Below are positions 50,848 through 59,422 of a stretch of 64,000 nt of DNA, piece after piece (within the stretch, counting starts at the first letter, position 1; the number at the start of each line of letters is the position of its first letter). The notes beneath the pieces were generated by a model. It saw only the letters and a program-made list of their open reading frames with translations, ran no database searches and was not told where the DNA came from. The translations under genes were made by a program, and so were the position numbers. This DNA comes from Stenotrophomonas ginsengisoli. GTDB taxonomy: Bacteria > Pseudomonadota > Gammaproteobacteria > Xanthomonadales > Xanthomonadaceae. The stretch is from assembly GCF_001431485.1 (NCBI RefSeq), contig NZ_LDJM01000021.1, positions 62,001-126,000 of the forward strand, in the 5' to 3' direction.

Positions 50848-51114
50848 TCAGCGCAGCTGGCTGTCCTTGCTGCCGCGCCGGTTGATGCCCGACTGGGCCT
50901 GCGCATCGGCATCGGCCTGCTCTTGGCAGGCCACGCACAGGCGTACCCCCGGCACGGCCGCACGCCTGGCCGGCGGGATCAAGGCATCACATTCCTCGCA
51001 CTGCTCGCGCCCCGGACCGCTGGCCAGCTGCGCCCGCGCGCGCTTGACCGCGTCCTCCACGGTGGCATCGATCTGCTGCTGTACGGCGTCATCGCCGGCC
51101 CAACCGGTGGCCAT
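50848..51114 (-). CDS. DksA/TraR-family C4 zinc-finger protein
   Basis: An 88-residue protein of the short TraR/YbiI type. It has a helical N-terminus (QQIDATVEDAVKRARAQL) and the zinc finger CEECDALIPPARRAAVPGVRLCVAC, here CxxC-N17-CxxC as in the family. It lacks the long coiled coil of DksA. TraR-type proteins bind RNA polymerase in the secondary channel. The ATG at 51114 begins MATGWAGDD. Its 3' end faces repeat array B. Confidence 0.88.
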   Translation of the reverse strand: MATGWAGDDAVQQQIDATVEDAVKRARAQLASGPGREQCEECDALIPPARRAAVPGVRLCVACQEQADADAQAQSGINRRGSKDSQLR

Positions 51115-51186
51115 GTCTGTCTCCAGATGCAATCAGCACTGCCTAGCGATGGTAGCGCCGGCAGCACCTGTCGTCGCTGGCCGGGT

Positions 51187-51975
51187 TCACGGACAGTCGT
51201 GCTGCCAGCGGTCCTGCGCGATGTCGTAACACAAGCCTGCGAGCTCGAAGTGCTCGGCCACCACTTCCGGCCAGGCCAGATACGTAGTCGGCGCCTGCTC
51301 GCGGCACAACAAAGTCTGCGCCCGCGTCTCGGCCCCGTCGGTACGTGCATCAATCGGGGCAATGTGGATCCCCGCACTATAGGCAGACGCCTGGAATGGC
51401 CCGCCACCAAGCCGGTCATACCTGAGCCAGCCCTCCAGCTGCTGCTGGCCATCGACAAAGATGATGTTGCCGTATACGCCGCGCCCAAAGCCCAGCCAAG
51501 GGCCTGACGCCTGTGCCCCCTGCATTGGCTGGCTCCACTGCTGCACCTGCTTGCCATCGTCAATGTGCAGGCTTACCTGCGGCGACGGGGTATGTGCGAT
51601 GCACATCTTCGCCTGCCGGCCATCGTCCAACTCACAGGAAAACACCGTGGTCTGTGCGCAATCGCGATGACGCAGCAGACGTACGCGTTGGTCATTGAGC
51701 CGCGCCAGAACACAGGCGTCATAGGCCGGGCTCGGTACCTGGCCCGGCACAGAGCCCTCTTCCACGGTCTCCATGCAGGCCTCCCGCTGCTTGTACAGCC
51801 AGGAGTCCATATCCACCTTGTCCCCCTCATTGCTGTCGCGCCACAACTGCTCCAGCTCCCGCTGAAGCGGTTCTGATTGTGCAGCCAGCACACCCACAGC
51901 AGCGGCTACCCGGGCACTGCCGGCCAACAACACCGGCATCACCACCAACGGCCATACAAACAACACCTTGTGCAT
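51187..51975 (-). CDS. Hypothetical secreted protein
   Basis: A 262-residue protein with a signal peptide (FVWPLVVMPVLLAGSARVAAA). Six or more cysteines follow, at EACMETVEE, YDACVLARL, HRDCAQTTVFSCEL, KMCIAH, LLCREQ and GLCYD...HDCP. The N-terminal third (QRELEQLWRDSNEGDKVDMD) resembles lysozyme-inhibitor/LprI-like secreted proteins, but I cannot place it with confidence. It is divergent from the effector/immunity pair. Confidence 0.65.
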   Translation of the reverse strand: MHKVLFVWPLVVMPVLLAGSARVAAAVGVLAAQSEPLQRELEQLWRDSNEGDKVDMDSWLYKQREACMETVEEGSVPGQVPSPAYDACVLARLNDQRVRLLRHRDCAQTTVFSCELDDGRQAKMCIAHTPSPQVSLHIDDGKQVQQWSQPMQGAQASGPWLGFGRGVYGNIIFVDGQQQLEGWLRYDRLGGGPFQASAYSAGIHIAPIDARTDGAETRAQTLLCREQAPTTYLAWPEVVAEHFELAGLCYDIAQDRWQHDCP

Positions 51976-52138
51976 CCTGCCACCTGTTGCACATCCGCCA
52001 TGGATGCAGGCAATCGTAACGACTGCCCGACAGCAAACTGTGCAAGGCCTCACACAACGGCACGTTGCCAGCTGCAATCCACCGCCGCCCATGATCTACC
52101 ATCGCTATCGATCCGGCTTCATGGCAGGCAAGCAACCA

Positions 52139-52828
52139 ATGACTCAAACCACCGGCGTCCAACAGCGCCTGCCATGGCCCCGTATTTCCCTGCTGCTCGC
52201 CCTGCCCATGCTGCTGGCGGCCTGCCCATCGGAGAACCGCATGTCATCTGCAAACACCCCGGCTGATGCCCAGGCCAGCGACGGCCAGCAACCACAGGCC
52301 CGTACCCACGATCATCCCCTCCAGGCCGTCGAGCTGCTGCTGACCCTGGACAACCCGCCGGGCCCGTTCGCGGTGGTGGAAGGCGTGGCCCAGTACGACG
52401 TGGTCAACGAAGAACAATGCGGCCACATCAACCCACTGAGCGGCACCGCCGAGCGCATCACCCACCAGCAGGCCATCGCACTGCAAGCCGTGGGCGAGAA
52501 CCGCTACCGCGCCACCCTGTACCGCGACCTGATGCGCGATGAGGATTACTACGGCCGTGGCGTCTGCCAGTGGCAGTTCAGCGGTGCCGGCGCCCTGCTC
52601 AAGGCCAGCGGCGCCGACGGGGAAACCCGCTTCACCGCCTTCATCGATGCCCAGGCCATCGACCAGGGCCACAGCGCCACCCGCCATTACCCGGCCGCCG
52701 ATTACCCGCGTGTGCCGGGCATGGATGACTATGGCCAGGCCGGCAAGGCCGATGCCGACAGCTATGTCCCGGCCCTGCGCGCGCAGCTGTTCACGGCCAC
52801 CCTGCAAGCCAACAAGGCAGGTCAGTGA
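52139..52828 (+). CDS. Putative lipoprotein immunity protein (X-Tfi-like)
   Basis: A 229-residue lipoprotein with a lipobox LLAAC following a hydrophobic signal (ISLLLALPMLLAACPSEN). The mature part includes AVELLLTLDNPPGPFAVVEG, EEQCGHINPLSG and VCQWQFSGAGALLKA. It is directly coupled to the effector gene: its TGA overlaps the effector ATG by one base. Xanthomonad type IV effectors are typically encoded with a periplasmic lipoprotein inhibitor in this position, so this is a candidate immunity protein. Its specific activity is inferred only from context. The ATG at 52121 could be used instead. Confidence 0.72.
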   Translation: MTQTTGVQQRLPWPRISLLLALPMLLAACPSENRMSSANTPADAQASDGQQPQARTHDHPLQAVELLLTLDNPPGPFAVVEGVAQYDVVNEEQCGHINPLSGTAERITHQQAIALQAVGENRYRATLYRDLMRDEDYYGRGVCQWQFSGAGALLKASGADGETRFTAFIDAQAIDQGHSATRHYPAADYPRVPGMDDYGQAGKADADSYVPALRAQLFTATLQANKAGQ

Positions 52829-54153
52829 TGCCCGACAGCCGCGCCTATGCCGCCCTGGCCAATGATGCCTATACCGACCGCCGCGTTGGCCAGAACCTGG
52901 CCGGCCACGAAAAACCGGTATCGCTGGCCGGGGTCAAATACGACATCCTCGAACATGCCGACAACCCGAAAACCGGCTACCAGGGCACGATCTACCGCAG
53001 CCAGCAGGACGGCGCGATCATCGTCGCCCACCGCGGCACCGAGCAGATCTTCAAGGACGGTGTGCTGGCCGATGGCGGCATGGTGCTCACCCGCAACAAC
53101 CTGCAGGTGCCTGACGCCATTGCCCTGACCAAAAGGGCCATGGCCCATGCAGACAAGATCGGCAGCGAGGAAGGCCGCACCCCGGAAGTCAGCGTCACCG
53201 GGCATTCGCTGGGCGGCACCCTGGCCCAGGTCACCGCGCACGAGTTCAACCTCAAGGGCGAGACCTTCAACGCCTATGGCGCGGTCAGCCTGAACCGGCG
53301 TATCGGCGAAGGCGAAGGCAAGGTCACCAACCATGTCATGGCCGCCGACGCGGTCAGCGCGGCTTCGCCGCACTATGGCCAGGTCAAGATCTACGCCACC
53401 CAGAAGGAAATCGACACCCTGTACCAATCCGGCTTCCGCGAAGCCGGCTGGGCCCAGGCACTGATGCCCGATTCACCGGTGCTGGCGGCGGCGCGCTCGC
53501 TGGGCTCGCACAAGATGAGCCAGTTCGTCGGCGAGCAGTCGGTGCTGGAACGCCCGCAGGCGCAGGCCCTGGCCAAGGCCAATGCCGGGCTGATCGAAGA
53601 CTACCGGGAGAAGGTCGGCGAGCTGCGGCAGAGCATCACCGAGGGCTCGCGTGGCCTGCCGGGCAAGGTGCTGGACACCATCGATGCGATCCGTGGCCCG
53701 GCCGCGCCCGGTGCCGGCCTGCGCAGCGCGGTACAGCACGAACCCAACAGCAGCGTGCTGATGAGCGACCCCGCCCATCCCGGCAGCCGCCTGTTTGCCC
53801 AGGCCCAGCAGGGCGTGCACGGCAACGATGCCCGGGTCGGCCGCACCCCGGACCAGATGAGCGACCAACTGGCCGGTTGCCTGGCCAGCCGCATGCACGC
53901 CGCCGGTGGCCAACGCATCGATGCGGTGCTGCTGAGCAACGATGCCAGCCGCACCTTTGCCGTGCAGGGCAACCCCAACGACCCGGCCCATCTGCGCGTG
54001 GCGGTGGAAACCACCGCGGCCATGCACACGCCGCTGGAGCACAGCAGCCAGCAGCTGCTGGCCCAGAACCAGCAGGGCAAGGCCCAGGAACAGGCCATGG
54101 CCCACAGCCAGCAGTCCGAACAGCAGGCCAATCCTGTCCGCCACATGGGCTGA
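52828..54153 (+). CDS. T4SS antibacterial lipase effector with XVIPCD tail
   Basis: A 441-residue protein. The N-terminal ~290 residues are a class 3 lipase-like alpha/beta hydrolase: IIVAHRGTEQIF (oxyanion region), VSVTGHSLGGTLAQ with nucleophile Ser127. The C-terminal part (about 310-412) matches the XVIPCD, the secretion signal for the xanthomonad killing T4SS. Its markers are PAHPGSRLFAQAQQGVH, GRTPDQMSDQLAGCLA, IDAVLLSND, FAVQGNPNDPAHLRVAVET. A Gln-rich tail ends the protein. No T4SS structural genes are in the window. The effector probably hydrolyses membrane lipids of competitors. Confidence 0.85.
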   Translation: MPDSRAYAALANDAYTDRRVGQNLAGHEKPVSLAGVKYDILEHADNPKTGYQGTIYRSQQDGAIIVAHRGTEQIFKDGVLADGGMVLTRNNLQVPDAIALTKRAMAHADKIGSEEGRTPEVSVTGHSLGGTLAQVTAHEFNLKGETFNAYGAVSLNRRIGEGEGKVTNHVMAADAVSAASPHYGQVKIYATQKEIDTLYQSGFREAGWAQALMPDSPVLAAARSLGSHKMSQFVGEQSVLERPQAQALAKANAGLIEDYREKVGELRQSITEGSRGLPGKVLDTIDAIRGPAAPGAGLRSAVQHEPNSSVLMSDPAHPGSRLFAQAQQGVHGNDARVGRTPDQMSDQLAGCLASRMHAAGGQRIDAVLLSNDASRTFAVQGNPNDPAHLRVAVETTAAMHTPLEHSSQQLLAQNQQGKAQEQAMAHSQQSEQQANPVRHMG

Positions 54154-54176
54154 AAGCCCGCTGCAGGCAGGCCATC

Positions 54177-54205
54177 AACATCGGCACCGCAAGGTGCCGT
54201 TGTTG
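54177..54205 (+). terminator. Hairpin after effector gene
   Basis: A CGGCACC/GGTGCCG stem with GCAA loop and partly paired flanks, followed by a TTGTTGT tail. Likely terminator of the effector/immunity operon. Confidence 0.5.
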
Positions 54206-54302
54206 TCTGTGCGCGGGCGCTGCGACCGGCGGTTGTCGCGCAGCGCGTGCTGGCCGTTCAACGCCGTCGATGCCGGCAGCCGCGCCATTACACTGTGCCG
54301 GC

Positions 54303-55517
54303 ATGCATACCCTTGACGACTTGAACAGCGGTGCCCTGGCCGGTTCCCGCCACGTACGCCTGACCCATCTGGGTCTGCGCCAGTTTCCCCGCCAGCTGTT
54401 CGACCTGGCCGACAGCCTGGAGATCCTGGACCTGTCCGGCAACCAGCTCAGCGAACTGCCCGACGACCTGTCTCGCCTGCATCGCCTGCGCATCCTGTTT
54501 TGTTCAAACAACCCCTTCAGCGAACTGCCTGCCGTGCTGGGGCAATGCCCGCAGCTGGAGATGATCGGCTTCAAGGCCTGCGCGATCGAGCATGTTGCCG
54601 CTGACAGCCTGCCGCCGCTGCTGCGCTGGCTGATCCTCACCGACAACCGCATCACCCGGCTGCCGGCCAGCCTGGGCCAGCGGCCGCGCCTGCAGAAGCT
54701 GATGCTGTCCTGCAACCGGCTCAGCGACCTGCCCGACCTGGCGGCCTGCCAGCAGCTGGAACTGCTGCGTCTGGCCGGCAACCAGTTCCACCAGGTACCA
54801 ACCCCGCTGCTCGACCTGCCGGCACTGGCCTGGCCGGCGCTGGCCGGCAATCCCTTCAGTGCCGGCAGTGAGCAGGCCGCACTGGCCGACCCGGCACAGG
54901 CCGTATTGCCGTGGAAAAGCCTGCAGGTGGGTGAGCTGCTCGGTGAGGGCGCCAGCGGGCATATCCATCGTGCTGCGCACAGAAATGATGGCCACCAGAT
55001 CGCGCTGAAGCTGTTCAAGGCTGCGGCCACCAGCGACGGCAGCCCGCAATCGGAGCTGGCTGCCGGCCTGCAAGCCGGCCAGCATCCCCACCTGCTCACG
55101 CCGATAGCCCGTGTCGATGGTGCGCCCGGCAATGGCCTGGCCGTCGCCCTGCCCTTGCTTGATGGCCACTACCGCCCCCTGGCCGGCCCACCGAGCTTTG
55201 CCAGCTGCACCCGCGATGTGTATGCCGAGGATCTGCAGCTGAGCCCGCAACAGGCCGAACAGCTGCTGCAGGGCATCCGCGCCGCCGTGCAGCACCTGCA
55301 TGCACGCGGCATCGTGCATGGCGACCTGTACGCCCACAACATCCTGTGGAACCCGGACAGCGGCCATGCCCTGCTCAGCGACTTCGGCGCCGCCGTGCTC
55401 ACCAATGGCCTGCCCGCCGCCACGCTGCAGCGACTGCAGGCCATCGAGTGGCGCGCCTTTGCCCATCTTGAAAACGAAGTCCGCCTGCGCACGGCAAGCC
55501 AGCCAACTGCCCGCTGA
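54303..55517 (+). CDS. Leucine-rich-repeat protein kinase
   Basis: A 404-residue protein with N-terminal LRRs (about 25-200) such as LEILDLSGNQLSELPDDLSR, LRWLILTDNRITRLPASL and LELLRLAGNQFHQVPTPLL. A protein kinase-like domain follows (about 213-404): GELLGEGASGHIHRA (glycine loop), IALKLFK (VAIK Lys), HARGIVHGDLYAHNILW (catalytic Asp) and LLSDFGAA (DFG). The kinase lobe is compact, and the C-terminal part is short compared with eukaryotic kinases. Such LRR-kinases occur in several proteobacteria; targets are unknown. Confidence 0.85.
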   Translation: MHTLDDLNSGALAGSRHVRLTHLGLRQFPRQLFDLADSLEILDLSGNQLSELPDDLSRLHRLRILFCSNNPFSELPAVLGQCPQLEMIGFKACAIEHVAADSLPPLLRWLILTDNRITRLPASLGQRPRLQKLMLSCNRLSDLPDLAACQQLELLRLAGNQFHQVPTPLLDLPALAWPALAGNPFSAGSEQAALADPAQAVLPWKSLQVGELLGEGASGHIHRAAHRNDGHQIALKLFKAAATSDGSPQSELAAGLQAGQHPHLLTPIARVDGAPGNGLAVALPLLDGHYRPLAGPPSFASCTRDVYAEDLQLSPQQAEQLLQGIRAAVQHLHARGIVHGDLYAHNILWNPDSGHALLSDFGAAVLTNGLPAATLQRLQAIEWRAFAHLENEVRLRTASQPTAR

Positions 55518-55655
55518 GTCTGGCAGCCCCCGGCCATCGCCCCTGTTGCGGGGCGGTTACGCTGCTGGCCCAGCCATCAGCGGCATGCCCTGCCGATGTA
55601 CGCTTGGCAGGAGCCCGACACACACCGCCCTACACGTCATGCAAAGGAGTTGCTG

Positions 55656-56423
55656 ATGCTGTCATTGCTGCTGCCCCTGTTCTTGCCCCTACTGGCTGTG
55701 CTGCTCCCTCTGGCACTGATCGCCGGCCTGCTCAGGACACCGCGCATCAAGGGCTATCTGGGTGAGCGCTGGATGCGCTTTCTGATCGATCGCCACCTGC
55801 CCGTACCGCACTACCACGCCCTGCACGATGTGACCCTGCCTACCGTGGATGGCAGCACCCAGATCGACCACCTGCTCATTTCCCGCTTCGGCGTTTTCGT
55901 GCTGGAAACCAAGAACATGCGCGGCTGGATATTCGGCAGCGAGCAGCAGGCGCAGTGGACACAGAAGATCTACCGCCACAGCGTGCGCTTCCAGAATCCA
56001 CTGCGACAGAACTACAAGCACCTCAAGGCCGTGCAGGCCCTGCTCGAGCTGCCCGATGACAACGTGCATTCGGTGGTCAATTTTGTCGGCAGTGCCAGCT
56101 TGAGAACCATAATGCCGGCCAATGTCACCCGTGGCAGCGGCTTCATCGCCCACATCAAGTCATTTGGCCGCGTCGTGTTTGACGATGAGCAGGTCAAGAC
56201 CATGCTGGCCCGGCTGCATCAGGGGCGGATGGCGCCCGGCCTGCAGACCCGGCAGCAGCATCTGCGCCATCTGCAGCAACGCAGCGACCCGCAGGCACAG
56301 CGGGGGTGTCCCCGCTGCGGCAATGCGCTGGTGCTGCGCACACGACGCAACGGCAACAAGGCTGGCCAACAGTTCTGGGGATGCTCGACGTATCCGCGCT
56401 GCCGGACCCTGCAAGCGCTGTAA
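55656..56423 (+). CDS. NERD-domain protein with topoisomerase-type zinc finger
   Basis: A 255-residue protein with an N-terminal membrane segment (LLLPLFLPLLAVLLPLALIAG). A nuclease-related (NERD) domain follows: YLGERWMRFLIDRHLP, STQIDHLLISRFGVFVLETKN, WTQKIYRH. The C-terminus has a C4 zinc finger of topoisomerase type, CPRCGNALVLRTRRN through GCSTYPRCRT. NERD domains are predicted nucleases related to restriction enzymes. AAAGGAG nine bases upstream supports the start at 55656. It may be involved in nucleic acid processing or defence at the membrane. Confidence 0.85.
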   Translation: MLSLLLPLFLPLLAVLLPLALIAGLLRTPRIKGYLGERWMRFLIDRHLPVPHYHALHDVTLPTVDGSTQIDHLLISRFGVFVLETKNMRGWIFGSEQQAQWTQKIYRHSVRFQNPLRQNYKHLKAVQALLELPDDNVHSVVNFVGSASLRTIMPANVTRGSGFIAHIKSFGRVVFDDEQVKTMLARLHQGRMAPGLQTRQQHLRHLQQRSDPQAQRGCPRCGNALVLRTRRNGNKAGQQFWGCSTYPRCRTLQAL

Positions 56424-56433
56424 TGCCGTCAAC

Positions 56434-56460
56434 AAAAACGGCCCGCAAGGGGCCGTTTTT
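56434..56460. terminator. Bidirectional terminator between NERD and ankyrin genes
   Basis: An 11-bp stem (AAAAACGGCCC and its complement) with a 5-nt loop, T run on both strands; it fits two convergent genes. Confidence 0.9.
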
Positions 56461-56483
56461 CGCATCAGGGCAGTGCCCTGCAC

Positions 56484-57041
56484 TCAGCGCTGCGGGGCGA
56501 ACTCACCGCGGGCCAGAGACTCCACGCTGTTGCCGGCGGCGTCGCGGGCGTTCATGTCGGCCCCGCGCTGGCGCAGGTCGGCCAGGATTTCCGCCCGCTG
56601 GAACAGCGCGGCGTACATGGCCGGGGTCTGCCCGGCATGGTTGCGCTGGTTCGGCGCACAGTCGGCGGCCATCAGCTGGCGGGCAATCATCACCTCGCCC
56701 TTGAAGATCGCCCCGAGCAAGGCGGTGTTGCCGCGCTTGTCCTCGGCGCAGACGTCGGCACCGGCATTGATGAGCTGGGTCACCGCCGCCTTGCGCCCGT
56801 TGTAGGCGGCCAGGATCAACGCGGTATAGCCCTTGCCATCGGCACGGTCCAGGTCATAGCCACTGCTGATGAACTCGGCCAGCATCGCGGTATCACCGCG
56901 GCGCGCCGCATCGAACAGGTAGCCATCCAGCTGGGTCTTTATGTCGGAGGGCGCGACGGCATAACCGGCCTCGTCCGCCCAGGCATTGGCGCCTGCCAGG
57001 CTGATCAGCGCGGCCAGGCAGGGAGCAGAAAATCGCTTCAT
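56484..57041 (-). CDS. Secreted ankyrin-repeat protein, AnkB-like catalase partner
   Basis: A 185-residue protein with a signal peptide (CLAALISLAGANAWA). At least three ankyrin repeats follow: DGKGYTALILAAYNGRKAAV, DKRGNTALLGAIFKGEVMIA and NHAGQTPAMYAALFQRAEIL. A catalase gene lies upstream on the same strand with a gap of 55 bp. The same gene pair, katB-ankB, is known in Pseudomonas and xanthomonads, where the ankyrin protein is required for full catalase activity. The role here is inferred from this arrangement. Confidence 0.88.
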   Translation of the reverse strand: MKRFSAPCLAALISLAGANAWADEAGYAVAPSDIKTQLDGYLFDAARRGDTAMLAEFISSGYDLDRADGKGYTALILAAYNGRKAAVTQLINAGADVCAEDKRGNTALLGAIFKGEVMIARQLMAADCAPNQRNHAGQTPAMYAALFQRAEILADLRQRGADMNARDAAGNSVESLARGEFAPQR

Positions 57042-57096
57042 CGCACACTCCTTGGAATGGGTCCGGGCGAGCATGCGGCCGCCCGGAAGGTCAAGC

Positions 57097-58623
57097 TCAG
57101 TCAGCCAGCTTGGAGGCCAGCTCGCGCACGCGGGCGATATCGCCCTTGGCAACGCGGGTCAGGCCTTCGCCATAGGCGGCATCAGCCTTGTAGAAGTAGG
57201 ACAGCATGGTGTGCTTGGCCGCATCCTCGGCACCGGCCAGGGCACCGCCCAGCGAGTTGATCAGGTCGGCCTGCATCTTGCGGTCATAGCTGCGGAACAA
57301 TTCACCGGCCTGGACGAAGTTCTGCTCGCGGGCAATCTTGCGCTGCTGGGTCACGCCTTCCAGCGGCAGGTTGCTGTAGCGGGCAGCCACGGCTTCCGGA
57401 CGCGGGTTCATGCTGCTCGGCTCGAAGTTCACCTCACCGGTGCGGGCACCGAAGTTCATCGCGCCATCGGAGTTGTTGGAGTTGACCTCCACACGCGGAC
57501 GGTTGATCGGCAGCTGCTGGTGGTTGGCGCCCAGGCGGTACATCTGGGTGTCGGAGTAGGAGAACAGACGGCCCTGCAGCAGGCGGTCCTCGCTCGGCTC
57601 GATACCCGGGATGGTGTTGGCCGGGGCCATGGCCACCTGCTCGGTTTCCTGGAAGATGTTGGCCGGGTTGCGGTTCAACTCCATGGTGCCGATCTTGCGC
57701 GACGGGACCAGGTCTTCCGGCCAGATCTTGGTGGCATCGAGCGGGTCGAAGCTGAAGCCAGCCAGCTGCTCGGCTTCCAGCACCTGCAGGTACAGGTCCC
57801 ACTTGGGGAAGTTGCCGGCGTTGATGGCTTCGATCAGGTCGCGCGACATGTGGTTGAAGTCGTTGGCCTGCACCGCAGCGGCCTGCTTCGGGTCGTGGTT
57901 GCGCACGCCCTGCTGGCTCTTCCAGCTGAACTTGACGTAGCGGAACTTGCCATCGGCATCGACCAGCTTGTAGGCGTGGACCGAGGAACCGTCCATCTCG
58001 CGGTAGGTCGCCGGGGTGCCCTCGTTGGAGAACAGCAGGGTCAGGGTGCGGGTTGCTTCCGGCACATGCTGGAAGAAATCGAACAGGGTCTTGTCGGTGC
58101 CGTAGTTCTTGTCCGGGTCCGGCTTGAAGGCGTGGACCATGTCGGGGAACTTGATCGCATCACGGATGAAGAAGGTCGGGAAGTTGTTGCCGACCAGATC
58201 CCAGTTGCCCTGCTCGGTGTAGAACTTGGTGGCGAAACCGCGCGGATCGCGCAGGGTTTCCGGGCTGTGGTTGCCGTGCACGACCGAGGAGAAGCGCACG
58301 AACACGGGGGTCTGCTTGCCAGCGCTGAACAGCGAGGCCTGGGTCAGATCGCCCAGGTCGGCCGAAGCGGTGAACACGCCGTAGGCGCCGGTGCCGCGCG
58401 CATGCACCACGCGCTCGGGAATGCGCTCGCGGTCAAAACGCTGCAGCTTCTGGATCAGGTGGACGTCCTGCAGCACGACCGGGCCGTTGGCGCCGGCGGT
58501 CTGCGAGTTCTGGTTGTCACCCACCAGCGCGCCGTTGTCGCGGGTCAGGTTGCCGGCGGTGGCGCCGGTGGTCAGCAGGGAGCCGGCCAGGGCCATCGCC
58601 ACGAACAGGGTGCGATGCTTCAT
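57097..58623 (-). CDS. katB: Periplasmic monofunctional catalase
   Basis: A 508-residue heme catalase with an N-terminal signal peptide (ALAGSLLTTGATA). The distal residues are His74 (RVVHARGTGAYG) and Asn147 (LVGNNFPTFFIRD). Tyr356 in GRLFSYSDTQMYRLG is the proximal heme ligand. The length is that of small-subunit catalases. It detoxifies hydrogen peroxide outside the cytoplasm. An ATAG-N7-CTAT element, the OxyR recognition form, lies 79-93 bp before the start, suggesting peroxide induction. Confidence 0.94.
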   Translation of the reverse strand: MKHRTLFVAMALAGSLLTTGATAGNLTRDNGALVGDNQNSQTAGANGPVVLQDVHLIQKLQRFDRERIPERVVHARGTGAYGVFTASADLGDLTQASLFSAGKQTPVFVRFSSVVHGNHSPETLRDPRGFATKFYTEQGNWDLVGNNFPTFFIRDAIKFPDMVHAFKPDPDKNYGTDKTLFDFFQHVPEATRTLTLLFSNEGTPATYREMDGSSVHAYKLVDADGKFRYVKFSWKSQQGVRNHDPKQAAAVQANDFNHMSRDLIEAINAGNFPKWDLYLQVLEAEQLAGFSFDPLDATKIWPEDLVPSRKIGTMELNRNPANIFQETEQVAMAPANTIPGIEPSEDRLLQGRLFSYSDTQMYRLGANHQQLPINRPRVEVNSNNSDGAMNFGARTGEVNFEPSSMNPRPEAVAARYSNLPLEGVTQQRKIAREQNFVQAGELFRSYDRKMQADLINSLGGALAGAEDAAKHTMLSYFYKADAAYGEGLTRVAKGDIARVRELASKLAD

Positions 58624-58701
58624 GAGGATTTCTCCAGTAGGGTGCGGCATAGGATCGCGACCACGACCACGGCTGGGAAATCGTTTGTTCACATGTTTGA
58701 A

Positions 58702-58716
58702 ATAGGAAAACCCTAT
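58702..58716 (-). promoter_or_regulatory. OxyR-like site (ATAG-N7-CTAT) upstream of katB
   Basis: One near-ideal OxyR element is present 79-93 bp upstream of the katB start. A second conserved element at the usual spacing was not seen. The site overlaps the region just before the DUF2058 terminator, so the spacing to the katB promoter should be tested. Confidence 0.55.
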
Positions 58717-58718
58717 GC

Positions 58719-58753
58719 AAAAGGCCGCTCAATCGCAGCGATTGAACGGCCTT
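58719..58753 (-). terminator. Terminator of the DUF2058 gene (minus strand)
   Basis: Arms at 58721-58735 and 58739-58753 form a 15-bp stem interrupted by one mismatch. The minus-strand transcript ends in TTTT. It lies 23-57 bp after the DUF2058 stop. Confidence 0.7.
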
Positions 58754-58775
58754 ATCGCACTGGTGGCGACGCCAC

Positions 58776-59351
58776 TCACCACATCAGGTCATCAGGCACC
58801 TGGAACTGGGCGTAGTAGGCATCATCCTCGGCATTGCCGGTGGACGGCTCCACATAATCACGGCCGGCGTTGTCCAGCACGATCAGCTCGGCCGCACGCT
58901 CGCGCACCTGCACCGCCGCCGCGCGCGGCAACAAGGCAAAGCCCTCGCCATCACGGGCGATCACCAGGGCGGCATCGATCACCTGCTGGCGCAGCGCCTC
59001 GCTCATCAGCAGGGTGCGCACCACCTCGCCGTCGTTGAAGCGGTATTCGGCCTCGCCCTTGGCGGCCACCTTCTTGTCGGCAATGATCTGCCGCGCCTGC
59101 GCGCGCAGTTCACCGGCACGCCGCTGCGCATTGCGCTCGGCGGCAATCTGGCGGTCACGCTCGACCTTCTCGGCACGCGCCTTTTCCGCCTCGATGCGGG
59201 CGGTTTCAGCCTCGGCGGCCAGCGCTGCGGCCTTGGCGTCGTGCTTGTCGGTGCGCGCCTTGGCCTGTTGGTTGGCCACCTGCGACACCTGGGATTTCTT
59301 CACCAGCCCGGCCTTGAGCAGCTGGGCCTGCAATGCATTGGCCTTGGCCAT
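58776..59351 (-). CDS. DUF2058 (YaiL-like) protein
   Basis: A 191-residue protein beginning MAKANALQAQLLKAGLVKK, followed by a highly charged coiled coil (about 35-95). The C-terminal domain has VVRTLLMSEALRQQVIDAALV, RDGEGFALLPRAAAVQVRER and DDAYYAQFQVPDDLMW. This is DUF2058, like E. coli YaiL, a nucleoprotein/polysaccharide-associated family of unknown function. The gene is divergent from the YgjP-like gene. Confidence 0.88.
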   Translation of the reverse strand: MAKANALQAQLLKAGLVKKSQVSQVANQQAKARTDKHDAKAAALAAEAETARIEAEKARAEKVERDRQIAAERNAQRRAGELRAQARQIIADKKVAAKGEAEYRFNDGEVVRTLLMSEALRQQVIDAALVIARDGEGFALLPRAAAVQVRERAAELIVLDNAGRDYVEPSTGNAEDDAYYAQFQVPDDLMW

Positions 59352-59422
59352 GATGCCTACCTCGTTGGATCTGGCGCCTATGATAGCCAGCGCACCACTG
59401 CCCGCGCTTGAACCAAACGCCG

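Noticed and set aside
56986-58815. Plus-strand open frame of about 609 codons opposite katB
   Set aside because: katB is certain from heme-binding motifs; the opposite frame is Gly/Val/His-rich shadow sequence.
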